Shown: one piece after another, positions 9,367-16,485 of the stretch
How the letters are laid out: each line of letters opens with the position of its first letter
Numbering within the stretch: the first letter of the stretch is position 1
Assembly: GCA_965657575.1 (NCBI GenBank)
Contig: CBFHOK010000001.1
Coordinates: 62,001 to 126,000 of the forward strand
DNA length: 64,000 nt
Direction of reading: 5' to 3'
Origin: CAJXVY01 sp965657575
GTDB taxonomy: Bacteria; Actinomycetota; Actinomycetes; Actinomycetales; Microbacteriaceae
Made by a program: the position numbers and the translations under genes
Notes under the pieces: generated by a model
The model's database searches: none
Told to the model about the DNA's origin: nothing
The model's input: the letters and a program-made list of their open reading frames with translations, nothing else

Positions 9367-9597
9367 CTATTTTTTCTTCCTTCTGGCGGTGATTGAAGTA
9401 ACGATTACTCCAAAAATTAGTGCCCCTAGAAGAACCCAAAAGGCAATTGCCTGTTGATTTGCAATCTCCTCGCAGGACGTCCAGCCTTCTTGCTGAACAT
9501 CGGGGGAGCAGGTTTCGGGGTCAAAAAACCCAACCCACCAGGCAAGTACGCCAACGCCGGCCACCGTGGCCAGCATGGCTAGTGAATTATTCTTCAC
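9367..9597 (-). CDS. Small two-helix membrane protein
   Basis: This 76-residue protein has two predicted membrane helices (about 6-24 and 48-68), a connecting loop with two cysteines (about 30 and 42) and a basic C-terminus ending RRKKK. It starts at a GTG that overlaps the last codons of trxA (11-base overlap), so it is probably translated by coupling with trxA. Function is unknown. The loop cysteines next to thioredoxin may be meaningful, but this is only a contextual hint. Confidence 0.65.
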   Translation of the reverse strand: MKNNSLAMLATVAGVGVLAWWVGFFDPETCSPDVQQEGWTSCEEIANQQAIAFWVLLGALIFGVIVTSITARRKKK

Positions 9598-9961
9598 CCT
9601 TGGCTTGCTCTTTGGCGATTTCCGCCCTTACCTCATCCATGTCAAGCTCTTGCACCTTGCCGATTAGCTCATCCAGTGCTGGACCTGGAAGGGCTCCTGG
9701 TTGGTTGAAAAGCAAAATTCCGTCGCGGAAGATCATCAATGTTGGAATTGATGAGATGCCTGCCATCTGGGCAAGCTGCTGCTCTGCCTCGGTGTCAACC
9801 TTGGCGAAGGTCATCTCTGGGTTGTCTTCACTGGCTTTTTCGAAAATGGGTGCGAATGACTTGCATGGGCCGCACCAATCCGCCCAAAAATCCACAAAGG
9901 TGATTCCCTCAGACAGTACTGTCTTCTCGAAGTCCTCCAGTGTTAGGTCGACTGTTGACAT
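9587..9961 (-). CDS. trxA: Thioredoxin
   Basis: This 124-residue thioredoxin reduces protein disulfides in the cytoplasm. The redox motif WCGPCK is at residues 29-34 (Cys30 and Cys33), followed by the usual FAPIFEKASE helix and the cis-proline region GISSIPTLMIF. About 15 residues extend beyond the normal C-terminus, ending AKGEE. The ATG is preceded by ACGGAGAAATCA, a good ribosome site, although it lies 53 bases inside the 3' end of the EamA gene. The small membrane gene downstream overlaps its stop. Confidence 0.92.
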   Translation of the reverse strand: MSTVDLTLEDFEKTVLSEGITFVDFWADWCGPCKSFAPIFEKASEDNPEMTFAKVDTEAEQQLAQMAGISSIPTLMIFRDGILLFNQPGALPGPALDELIGKVQELDMDEVRAEIAKEQAKGEE

Positions 9962-10904
9962 TGATTTCTCCGTTTCTTTTTCCTAAACGCCTAACTCGTG
10001 AGGTTTGCGCAATCAATATTCCTGCGAGTACCACGATACCCCCCAAGGTTTGGATGATGCCAATCGTCTCCCCAAGCCATAAAAAACCGAACAAAAATGC
10101 GAAAAGCACCTCGCTGGTGGAGATGACACCCATGACGGTTGAGGAGATGTGGCGAACAGCTAGGTAGGTGAAAAGCATTGGCAAAAACGCCCCCATAATT
10201 CCAAGCCAAATCATCAACCACCACTGTGGGACATTGATGCTCTCAAGGTTTCCCATTAGGTTGACCGTCTGTGTCAATCTGCCTGGCTCCAAGCTGCCCC
10301 AGTCGGCAAAGATGAAAAACAGGATGGCTGCGGTTCCAATGGCGTAAACCATGACTGCAGTTGTGCTAACTCGTCGCTGTATTCGCTCGGCACCGATGAA
10401 GTAGTAGGTCAGGCAAAGTGCTGCACCAAAGGCAAATATCACACCCGTCGGGTTTAGCCCACCTCCCCATATCTCACTCACCATAACCAGACCGATGATG
10501 ACCATAAAGGCACCGATCCAGAGCTGCGGTTTTGCTTTTTCTTTGAAAAACAAAAAAGTTGCTATCGGAATCATGATCACAGCCGTGTATTCAATAAGCA
10601 GTGCAATTCCGACAGGAAGATTCGAGACTCCAATTGAATACGTCCACTGCAAACCGCCAACTCCGATTCCGCCAAGAATCATCAGTCGTGGAAGATCGCG
10701 GGGGTTTATTAGCAGCAGCCTGGGGTTTCTGGCAAGTGCCCAACCGAGGGCAAGCATCGCAGCAGTCAGAGTTCTAACAGAAACCACTTGCTCGGGAGTT
10801 AGACCGGTGGTGATTGCGACTTTCGAGGTTGCCCCGTTTATGCCGAATAAAAAGGCTGCCAGCACTGCATAAAAAGCCCCCAGCAGTGGATAGCGCTGGG
10901 TCAA
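9909..10904 (-). CDS. EamA/DMT-family transporter
   Basis: This 331-residue inner-membrane protein has ten predicted helices arranged as two EamA repeats (about 8-140 and 150-295). It belongs to the drug/metabolite transporter superfamily (RhaT/YdcZ-like); the substrate cannot be told from sequence. The start is a TTG at 10904; an ATG five bases upstream is out of frame and soon hits a stop. The C-terminal 25 residues after the last helix are hydrophilic and are encoded over the start of trxA. Divergent from msrA. Confidence 0.82.
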   Translation of the reverse strand: MTQRYPLLGAFYAVLAAFLFGINGATSKVAITTGLTPEQVVSVRTLTAAMLALGWALARNPRLLLINPRDLPRLMILGGIGVGGLQWTYSIGVSNLPVGIALLIEYTAVIMIPIATFLFFKEKAKPQLWIGAFMVIIGLVMVSEIWGGGLNPTGVIFAFGAALCLTYYFIGAERIQRRVSTTAVMVYAIGTAAILFFIFADWGSLEPGRLTQTVNLMGNLESINVPQWWLMIWLGIMGAFLPMLFTYLAVRHISSTVMGVISTSEVLFAFLFGFLWLGETIGIIQTLGGIVVLAGILIAQTSRVRRLGKRNGEINVNSRPNTGGLREDSTV

Positions 10905-10955
10905 TTCATGACCATTGAATTTATAAATTGCACCAGAGAAGTTTAGAGTAGGAAC

Positions 10956-11477
10956 ATGGAAAAATTTGTACTCGGTGGTGGATGTTTTTGGTGTTTGGAT
11001 GCGGTTTATCGAAATGTTAGGGGAGTGAGCTCTTCAATCGCAGGATATGCGGGAGGACATGTGAAAAATCCTACCTACGAACAGGTCTGTCACATGGACA
11101 CCGGTCACGCTGAAGTACTAGAAGTCACCTTCGATCCTGAAGAGGTCTCAGCTGAGAACATTCTGGATATTTTCTTTACTCTTCACGATCCAACTCAGCT
11201 CAATCGACAGGGGGCTGACGTTGGTAGTCAGTACCGGTCATCGATGATGTATGAAAACGAATCCCAAAAAAAGCTTTTTGAAACATCAGTTGAGCGAGCC
11301 AAGGAAATCTGGGGCGAGGGCGTTGTCACCGAGGTGGTTCCACTTGAGACTTTTTATGAGGCAGAGTCTTACCACCAGGATTATTTTGCTAAAAACCCAA
11401 ACCAGGGTTACTGCCTAGCGGTTGTATCACCCAAGGTAGCCAAGGTCAGGGCAAGTTTCTCTTCTTTGATGCGCTAA
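10956..11477 (+). CDS. msrA: Peptide methionine sulfoxide reductase MsrA
   Basis: MsrA repairs methionine-S-sulfoxide in proteins using thioredoxin. The 173-residue product has the catalytic GCFWC motif at residues 9-13 (Cys10 nucleophile) and the family stretches GYAGG, GHAEVLEV and GSQYRS. A recycling cysteine near the C-terminus is seen in QGYCLAV. No MsrB domain is fused. A TAGAGT box lies 6 bases before the ATG, consistent with a leaderless transcript. It is next to trxA/eamA on the opposite strand, and thioredoxin is its usual electron donor. Confidence 0.95.
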   Translation: MEKFVLGGGCFWCLDAVYRNVRGVSSSIAGYAGGHVKNPTYEQVCHMDTGHAEVLEVTFDPEEVSAENILDIFFTLHDPTQLNRQGADVGSQYRSSMMYENESQKKLFETSVERAKEIWGEGVVTEVVPLETFYEAESYHQDYFAKNPNQGYCLAVVSPKVAKVRASFSSLMR

Positions 11478-11574
11478 CAAGCTCAAATATGCCTGGTTAT
11501 CAACAGATTATTTGAGAACCGGGTTTGAGTTTCTTATGTATCTCACAATCGATTTATATCGAGAGGAGATAACA

Positions 11575-11973
11575 ATGCAGGAACTAATTTCACTACAGGG
11601 GTTGGTTGCAACAACACCCAGGACCGTCACCACTAAAGAGGGCATTCAGCTAACGTCGTTTCGTCTAGTGAGTGCTGCCAGAAGGTTCAATCGGGAGATA
11701 GCTCAGTGGGAGGACTCAAACACCAACTGGTATACCGTTGTAGGTTTTCGAAGGATAGCTGAGAATATGGCAGCTAGTTTGGAAAAGGGCCAAAGAGTTG
11801 TTCTGCAGGGGAGACTTCGGGTAAAGGACTGGGATAACGGCGAAAAGACCGGCACAACCGTAGAGATAGAAGTTTTAGGAATCGGTCATGACCTCAGTTG
11901 GGGAACAAGTGTTTTTGAGCGAACGGTTTATCAGTCAAGCGAACCTGAGGAGCTCACTGCAGCAGCCAGCTAG
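11575..11973 (+). CDS. Accessory single-stranded DNA-binding protein
   Basis: This OB-fold SSB family protein has 132 residues from the ATG at 11575. That start follows a strong ribosome site (GAGAGGAGATAACA) and is preferred over a TTG at 11512. The OB core runs from about residue 5 to 105 (LQGLVATTPRTVT, TSFRLVSAARRF, NWYTVVGFR, GQRVVLQGRLRV). It lacks the acidic DDDxPF-type C-terminal tip used to recruit repair partners. It is therefore more likely a paralogue of SsbB type than the main replication SSB. Confidence 0.82.
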   Translation: MQELISLQGLVATTPRTVTTKEGIQLTSFRLVSAARRFNREIAQWEDSNTNWYTVVGFRRIAENMAASLEKGQRVVLQGRLRVKDWDNGEKTGTTVEIEVLGIGHDLSWGTSVFERTVYQSSEPEELTAAAS

Positions 11974-12023
11974 TTCTGTCGGCTACAATTTGGGAGCGTC
12001 GCACTCAAATTGGAAAGTTGCAA

Positions 12024-13706
12024 ATGGCTGAATTTATTTATCAAATGATTAGCGCCCGCAAAGCGCACGGAGACAAGGTAATCCTTGACGATGTGACATT
12101 GGCCTTCTATCCGGGAGCCAAGATTGGTGTCGTTGGGCCCAACGGTGCTGGTAAGTCATCAGTTTTGAAAATTATGGCCGGACTAGATCAGCCAAGCAAT
12201 GGCGAGGCTCGATTGGCCCCCGGTCACACAGTCGGAATTTTGCTCCAGGAACCACCTCTGAATGAGGAAAAAACAGTTCTTGGAAACGTGCAGGAGGCAG
12301 TCGCTGACACTATCGCCAAAGTCGATCGGTTCAACCAGATTTCGGAAGAGCTTGCCAATCCAGATGCTGACTATGACAGCTTGTTGGAGGAAATGGGAAA
12401 GCTACAAGAGGAGATTGACCGACTAGATGCGTGGGATTTAGAAAACCAGCTGGAGCAAGCGATGGATGCCCTCCGCTGCCCACCAAGCGACTCTCCGGTC
12501 ACGCACCTTTCTGGTGGAGAGCGTCGACGGGTTGCGTTGTGTAAGTTGCTTTTAGAGAAGCCCGATCTTCTATTGCTGGATGAGCCAACCAACCACCTTG
12601 ATGCCGAGAGCGTTTTATGGCTGGAGCAACACTTGGCCAAGTACCCAGGTGCTGTTTTGGCAGTAACTCACGACCGTTATTTTCTAGACAATGTCGCTGA
12701 GTGGATTTTGGAGTTAGACCGAGGTCGCGCATACCCATATGAGGGTAATTACAGCACCTACCTCGAAAAGAAGCAGGAGAGACTTCAGGTTCAGGGCAAG
12801 AAGGACGCCAAGATGGCGAAGCGTCTGAAAGATGAGCTTGAGTGGGTTAGGTCATCACCAAAGGCCAAGCAAACGAAGTCAAAGGCTCGTTTGGCAAGGT
12901 ATGAGGAGATGGCTGCTGAGGCAGACAAGACCAGAAAGCTCGATTTCGAGGAAATCCAGATCCCACCGGGACCTCGATTGGGTGATGTTGTTATTGACGC
13001 CGACAAAATTGCCAAGGGCTTCGACGGAAGGTCATTATTTAGCGATTTGAGCTTCACTCTTCCAAGAAATGGCATCGTCGGAGTAATTGGTCCAAACGGT
13101 GTTGGTAAATCGACTTTGTTCAAGTGCATTGTTGGCATGGAAGAAATTGATAGTGGAAACCTGAAAATCGGTGAAACAGTAAAAATCAGCTACGTGGACC
13201 AAGCGCGAGAGGGAATTGACCCAAAGAAGTCTCTTTGGGAGGTGGTCTCTGGTGGACTTGATTACATCCAGGTTGGAAACGTTGAGATGCCTTCTAGGGC
13301 TTATGTCGCTGCATTTGGCTTTAAGGGCCCAGACCAGCAAAAGCCTGCTGGAGTTTTGTCAGGTGGAGAGCGAAACAGATTGAACCTTGCTTTGACACTG
13401 AAGCAGGGTGGAAACCTATTGCTATTGGATGAGCCGACAAACGATCTAGATGTTGAAACCCTTGGAAGCTTAGAAAATGCACTGGAAGAGTTTCCTGGTT
13501 GTGCTGTTGTGATTACTCACGACAGGTGGTTTCTAGACAGGGTTGCTACTCACATCCTTGCCTATGAGGGAACCGAGGACAACCCAGACAACTGGTACTG
13601 GTTTGAGGGTAACTTCCAGTCCTATGAAGAAAACAAGATTGAGCGACTCGGTGAAGAGGCAGCAAAGCCTCACAGAACCACTTACAGAAGACTCACCAGG
13701 GACTAA
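12024..13706 (+). CDS. ettA: Energy-dependent translational throttle protein EttA
   Basis: EttA is an ABC-F ATPase that binds the ribosomal E site and gates the first elongation step according to ATP/ADP. The product has 560 residues and two ABC domains. The first has Walker A GPNGAGKSS (about 38-46), signature LSGGERRRVAL and Walker B LLLLDEPTNHLD. The second has GPNGVGKST, LSGGERNRLNL and LLLLDEPTNDLD. The interdomain linker (about 240-300) is rich in Lys/Arg/Glu. The ATG at 12024 gives the family N-terminus MAEFIYQM and leaves GGAAAG at a sensible distance; a TTG at 12018 would overlap that site. TACAAT near 11986 may be its -10 box. Its stop overlaps tesB by four bases, tail to tail. Confidence 0.93.
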   Translation: MAEFIYQMISARKAHGDKVILDDVTLAFYPGAKIGVVGPNGAGKSSVLKIMAGLDQPSNGEARLAPGHTVGILLQEPPLNEEKTVLGNVQEAVADTIAKVDRFNQISEELANPDADYDSLLEEMGKLQEEIDRLDAWDLENQLEQAMDALRCPPSDSPVTHLSGGERRRVALCKLLLEKPDLLLLDEPTNHLDAESVLWLEQHLAKYPGAVLAVTHDRYFLDNVAEWILELDRGRAYPYEGNYSTYLEKKQERLQVQGKKDAKMAKRLKDELEWVRSSPKAKQTKSKARLARYEEMAAEADKTRKLDFEEIQIPPGPRLGDVVIDADKIAKGFDGRSLFSDLSFTLPRNGIVGVIGPNGVGKSTLFKCIVGMEEIDSGNLKIGETVKISYVDQAREGIDPKKSLWEVVSGGLDYIQVGNVEMPSRAYVAAFGFKGPDQQKPAGVLSGGERNRLNLALTLKQGGNLLLLDEPTNDLDVETLGSLENALEEFPGCAVVITHDRWFLDRVATHILAYEGTEDNPDNWYWFEGNFQSYEENKIERLGEEAAKPHRTTYRRLTRD

Positions 13707-14560
13707 GAAAACTCTGGGACTCTCAGCATTCCTTCTTGGGCAACAGAGGCTACCAAGACTCCGTCCTGGTAAATCTTTCCAAGGTTTAGGTTTCTGGAGC
13801 CTTGTGTCGAGGGTGATTGCTGTTCGTATAAAAGCCAGCGGTTGATATCAAATGGTCTGTGAAACCACATCGCATGATCAAGTGAAGCACTTGCCATTCC
13901 GGGATGAGCCCAGCTGATTCCATGCCTTCTCAGACCAGATTCCAAAATTGTGTAGTCACTGGCAAAAGCCAAGGCCGCAGCGTGAAGCTGATCTGGAAGA
14001 ACGATTTCCTCTTGGGTTTTTAGCCAAACTGTTTGGTTTGGTTGAGTTGATCTAACTTTGAGATATAAATCATCTGGGTGGTGTCTTATGTCAAAAGGCC
14101 TTGCATTTGCCCAATACTGAGCGCTCGGGTGGTCAATATCTCCAAGGATTGAGCTGGCGGTTGGCAAGTCTTCTGGGTCGCCGTTATTTCCAGTTGGTTC
14201 CGTTTGGTGGTCAAGGCCTGGCTCGTTGATTTGAAAACTGGCAATCATTGAAAAAATCACCTTTTCGTTTTGAATTGCCTGGACCCGTCTTGCGCTAAAA
14301 GACCTTCCGTCTCGAAGAATTTCAACGTCAAAAACTATGTCTTTTTCAACATCTCCCGGTCTGAGGAAATAGCCGTGAAGTGAATGCACCGGCCTCGACT
14401 CATCGACGGTTTTTATTGAAGCGGCGAGTGCCTGAGCCATCACCTGTCCGCCGAAGACTCTTCCGTGGGGCATCCACAGGCTTTGCCCTTGAAACCTGTT
14501 TTCATCCAGCTGGGTTAGGTCCAAGGTTTGCCTTAGCTGGCTAATCGGTGATTGGTTCAT
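13703..14560 (-). CDS. tesB: Acyl-CoA thioesterase II
   Basis: This TesB-type double-hotdog thioesterase hydrolyses acyl-CoA to free acid and CoA. From the ATG at 14560 the product has 285 residues. The N-terminal hotdog carries GRVFGGQVMAQAL and HSLHGYFLRPGD. The C-terminal hotdog carries ASDYTILES (catalytic Asp), SLDHAMWFHRPF and VASVAQEGMLR (Gln), as in TesB. ATGs at 14581 and an upstream start at 14605 are possible but lie at or before a putative TAAACT -10 box. AAGGAAAG lies upstream of 14560. The stop overlaps ettA. Confidence 0.88.
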   Translation of the reverse strand: MNQSPISQLRQTLDLTQLDENRFQGQSLWMPHGRVFGGQVMAQALAASIKTVDESRPVHSLHGYFLRPGDVEKDIVFDVEILRDGRSFSARRVQAIQNEKVIFSMIASFQINEPGLDHQTEPTGNNGDPEDLPTASSILGDIDHPSAQYWANARPFDIRHHPDDLYLKVRSTQPNQTVWLKTQEEIVLPDQLHAAALAFASDYTILESGLRRHGISWAHPGMASASLDHAMWFHRPFDINRWLLYEQQSPSTQGSRNLNLGKIYQDGVLVASVAQEGMLRVPEFS

Positions 14561-14596
14561 TGTTCCGCGCTTTCCTTGCATTAGTTTAGAGGTCTG

Positions 14597-15250
14597 ATGA
14601 ATCAACCAATTTTTCTAAACTCTGCCCAACAGGCTAGTGATCTAATTAATTTCCTGTCCCGTGCCAAGAAAATGGACGATGACGGGGTGGTCAGGCTCAG
14701 GGCTTTTGGGGATGTTTTAGCTGTTTCTGTAGCACCTATCTTTACCTCAAGTCTTTTCGCCGATGGTCCAACTGCAATCGGTATGCGAACAATGAAACTT
14801 GCTAAGGCGACCGAGGTTGACTCTGTGGTGTTATTAGGTGAGGTTTTGCAAAGACTCCCAAAGGCCGAGGAAAGCCTTCAGCTCGAGGTTCCGCTTGATC
14901 ACAAACCTGCCTCCTGGACAGGGATCTCGGCACCACGCAATGGTTGGGAGTTGACCACTGAGTATTCAGAGGATCAGGTCAGCGAGTGGGCAAAAAAGGG
15001 CATCAAGGATGTCGCCGAGTCATTGCCGGACAGCGTTGGTGGTCCGGTGGCGGCCAGAATCAGAGCCCAGATTTGGTCAAGGCCTGTTGATATTGGGCTG
15101 ATGCTTCCAGGAGCTGCCGCCTTTGCTATGGCAGGGCTTGGGTTTTTGGTTAAAGGTGAGAATGTGAAGGCCTATCGAGTGAAAAACTGGCTGAGACTGT
15201 CAACCAGTTATGGTCACGTTATTACGAGAGAGTCGACCAGAATCTCCTAG
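14597..15250 (+). CDS. Conserved actinobacterial protein of unknown function
   Basis: I do not recognise a named domain in this 217-residue protein. It is soluble for most of its length, with one hydrophobic stretch near residues 172-190 (GLMLPGAAAFAMAGLGFLV). The conserved-looking core is PASWTGISAPRNGWE followed by VAESLPDSVGGPVAARIRAQIWSRP. It is divergent from tesB, with a GAGG site 5 bases before the ATG, and its stop overlaps the globin gene by four bases. Codon use and context suggest a genuine core gene. Confidence 0.75.
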   Translation: MNQPIFLNSAQQASDLINFLSRAKKMDDDGVVRLRAFGDVLAVSVAPIFTSSLFADGPTAIGMRTMKLAKATEVDSVVLLGEVLQRLPKAEESLQLEVPLDHKPASWTGISAPRNGWELTTEYSEDQVSEWAKKGIKDVAESLPDSVGGPVAARIRAQIWSRPVDIGLMLPGAAAFAMAGLGFLVKGENVKAYRVKNWLRLSTSYGHVITRESTRIS

Positions 15251-15627
15251 TCTTCGAAGGTGTTGACCATAGCAAGTGCTGCACGCTCAAAATAATCCCA
15301 AACAATTGCATCATCCGCTGGGCTCAGCTTGGCTGCATCGACCGCTTTTCGCATAGCTTCGAGCCAGTGCTTTTTTGCATTTGGGTTTATCTTGAAGGGT
15401 GAATGCCGCATTCTGAGTCTTGGGTGACCCCTTTGCTCCTGATAGTGATTTGGTCCTCCCCAGTATTGGATCAAAAATAGTCTGAGCCGCTCTTCGGCAG
15501 GACCAAGATCCTCTTCTGGATACATCTCATGCAACACCGGATCTGCACTTACCCCCTCATAGAAAACACGAGCGATGGTGCTGAAGGTTTGCTCACCGCC
15601 GAGGCGATTGAATAGTTCGCTATCCAC
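15247..15627 (-). CDS. glbO: Truncated hemoglobin, group II (GlbO type)
   Basis: This 126-residue 2-on-2 globin likely binds O2/NO or handles oxidative and nitrosative chemistry. Group II features are visible: FYEGV (TyrB10), MYPEEDL (TyrCD1 region), PRLRMRHSPFKI with the proximal histidine, and KHWLEAM with TrpG8. Size is normal for a truncated globin. It starts with GTG immediately after the mscS TAA. The adjacent pepN-mscS-glbO genes leave no spacer, so they form one operon. In M. tuberculosis glbO also lies near a pepN gene, as I recall. Confidence 0.9.
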   Translation of the reverse strand: MDSELFNRLGGEQTFSTIARVFYEGVSADPVLHEMYPEEDLGPAEERLRLFLIQYWGGPNHYQEQRGHPRLRMRHSPFKINPNAKKHWLEAMRKAVDAAKLSPADDAIVWDYFERAALAMVNTFED

Positions 15628-16485
15628 TTAGTTTGAGAGGTTGATTCTGGTGGCTTTTTGCAAAGAGATGCCTTCTCTATCAAAGGCAATTTTCAGTCTT
15701 GAGCGGAGTTCGCGAGTGACAGCCCACTGCTTTGATGGCTTTGTGGTTAGCGCTACTCGAATAACAAACTGCTCGCCGCTTACATAGTCCATACCCCAGA
15801 TTTCAGGTTCACCAAGGATAGATGGGTCAAACTGCGGGTCTTTGGATAGTTCGAGTGAAACTTCGGTGATTAGCTTGTTGACCTTATCGATATCGTTTTC
15901 ATAGCTGAAGGGTAGGTCTAATAGCGCTCTTGCCCAGTCCTGGGTGTAGTTTCCAACACGGGTGATTTCACCGTTTCTAACAAACCACAGGGTTCCGTGG
16001 ACATCTCTTAGTTCAGTAACCCTGAGTCCAACTTTTTCAACCTCACCGTTGGCCTCTCCAACATCTACCCAGTCACCAACACCGTATTGATCTTCGAAGA
16101 CAATGAAGATTCCGCTGAGGATGTCCTTCACAAGTGATTGCGCACCAAAACCAATTGCTGCACCCAGAATTGATGTGACGGCAATTAGGGCACCAATGTT
16201 CACACCAAGTTCACCCAACACCATGACAACTGCCGTGATTGAGATTCCCCACAAAATGAAGTTGTCTAAAACACTTGCAATGGTCTTGGTTCTTTGCAGG
16301 ATTCGCTGCTCTTCAACTACTTTGTCGGCAACCTCACGAGCGTGAGTGTTCACACCACTAATAATCGCGTTAACAATTTTTCTGGAACTCAGTCGAAGAA
16401 CAATCGCAAGCGTTATCGCACCGACAATGATGAAAACAATTCGAATTAGTGGTTCCCAATCTTGAATGAATTGCTGGAAATCCAT
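15628..16485 (-). CDS. MscS-family mechanosensitive ion channel
   Basis: This 285-residue small-conductance mechanosensitive channel releases solutes on hypo-osmotic shock. Three hydrophobic segments lie at about 12-32, 72-95 and 95-120. The third is the glycine/alanine-rich pore helix (ILGAAIGFGAQSLVKDILSG), which is a hallmark of MscS. A beta domain (VGDWVDVGEANGEVEKVG) and a C-terminal alpha-beta domain follow. The ATG directly abuts the pepN stop codon and the TAA directly abuts the glbO start. Confidence 0.92.
   Translation of the reverse strand: MDFQQFIQDWEPLIRIVFIIVGAITLAIVLRLSSRKIVNAIISGVNTHAREVADKVVEEQRILQRTKTIASVLDNFILWGISITAVVMVLGELGVNIGALIAVTSILGAAIGFGAQSLVKDILSGIFIVFEDQYGVGDWVDVGEANGEVEKVGLRVTELRDVHGTLWFVRNGEITRVGNYTQDWARALLDLPFSYENDIDKVNKLITEVSLELSKDPQFDPSILGEPEIWGMDYVSGEQFVIRVALTTKPSKQWAVTRELRSRLKIAFDREGISLQKATRINLSN

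Noticed and set aside
9420..9986. Open frame of 188 codons on the plus strand
   Set aside because: Antisense to trxA and its neighbour; TrxA has an intact WCGPCK site and a good ribosome site.
11512..11574. Upstream TTG start for the SSB-like gene
   Set aside because: It adds a 21-residue leader unlike any SSB N-terminus, while the ATG at 11575 has a strong ribosome site.
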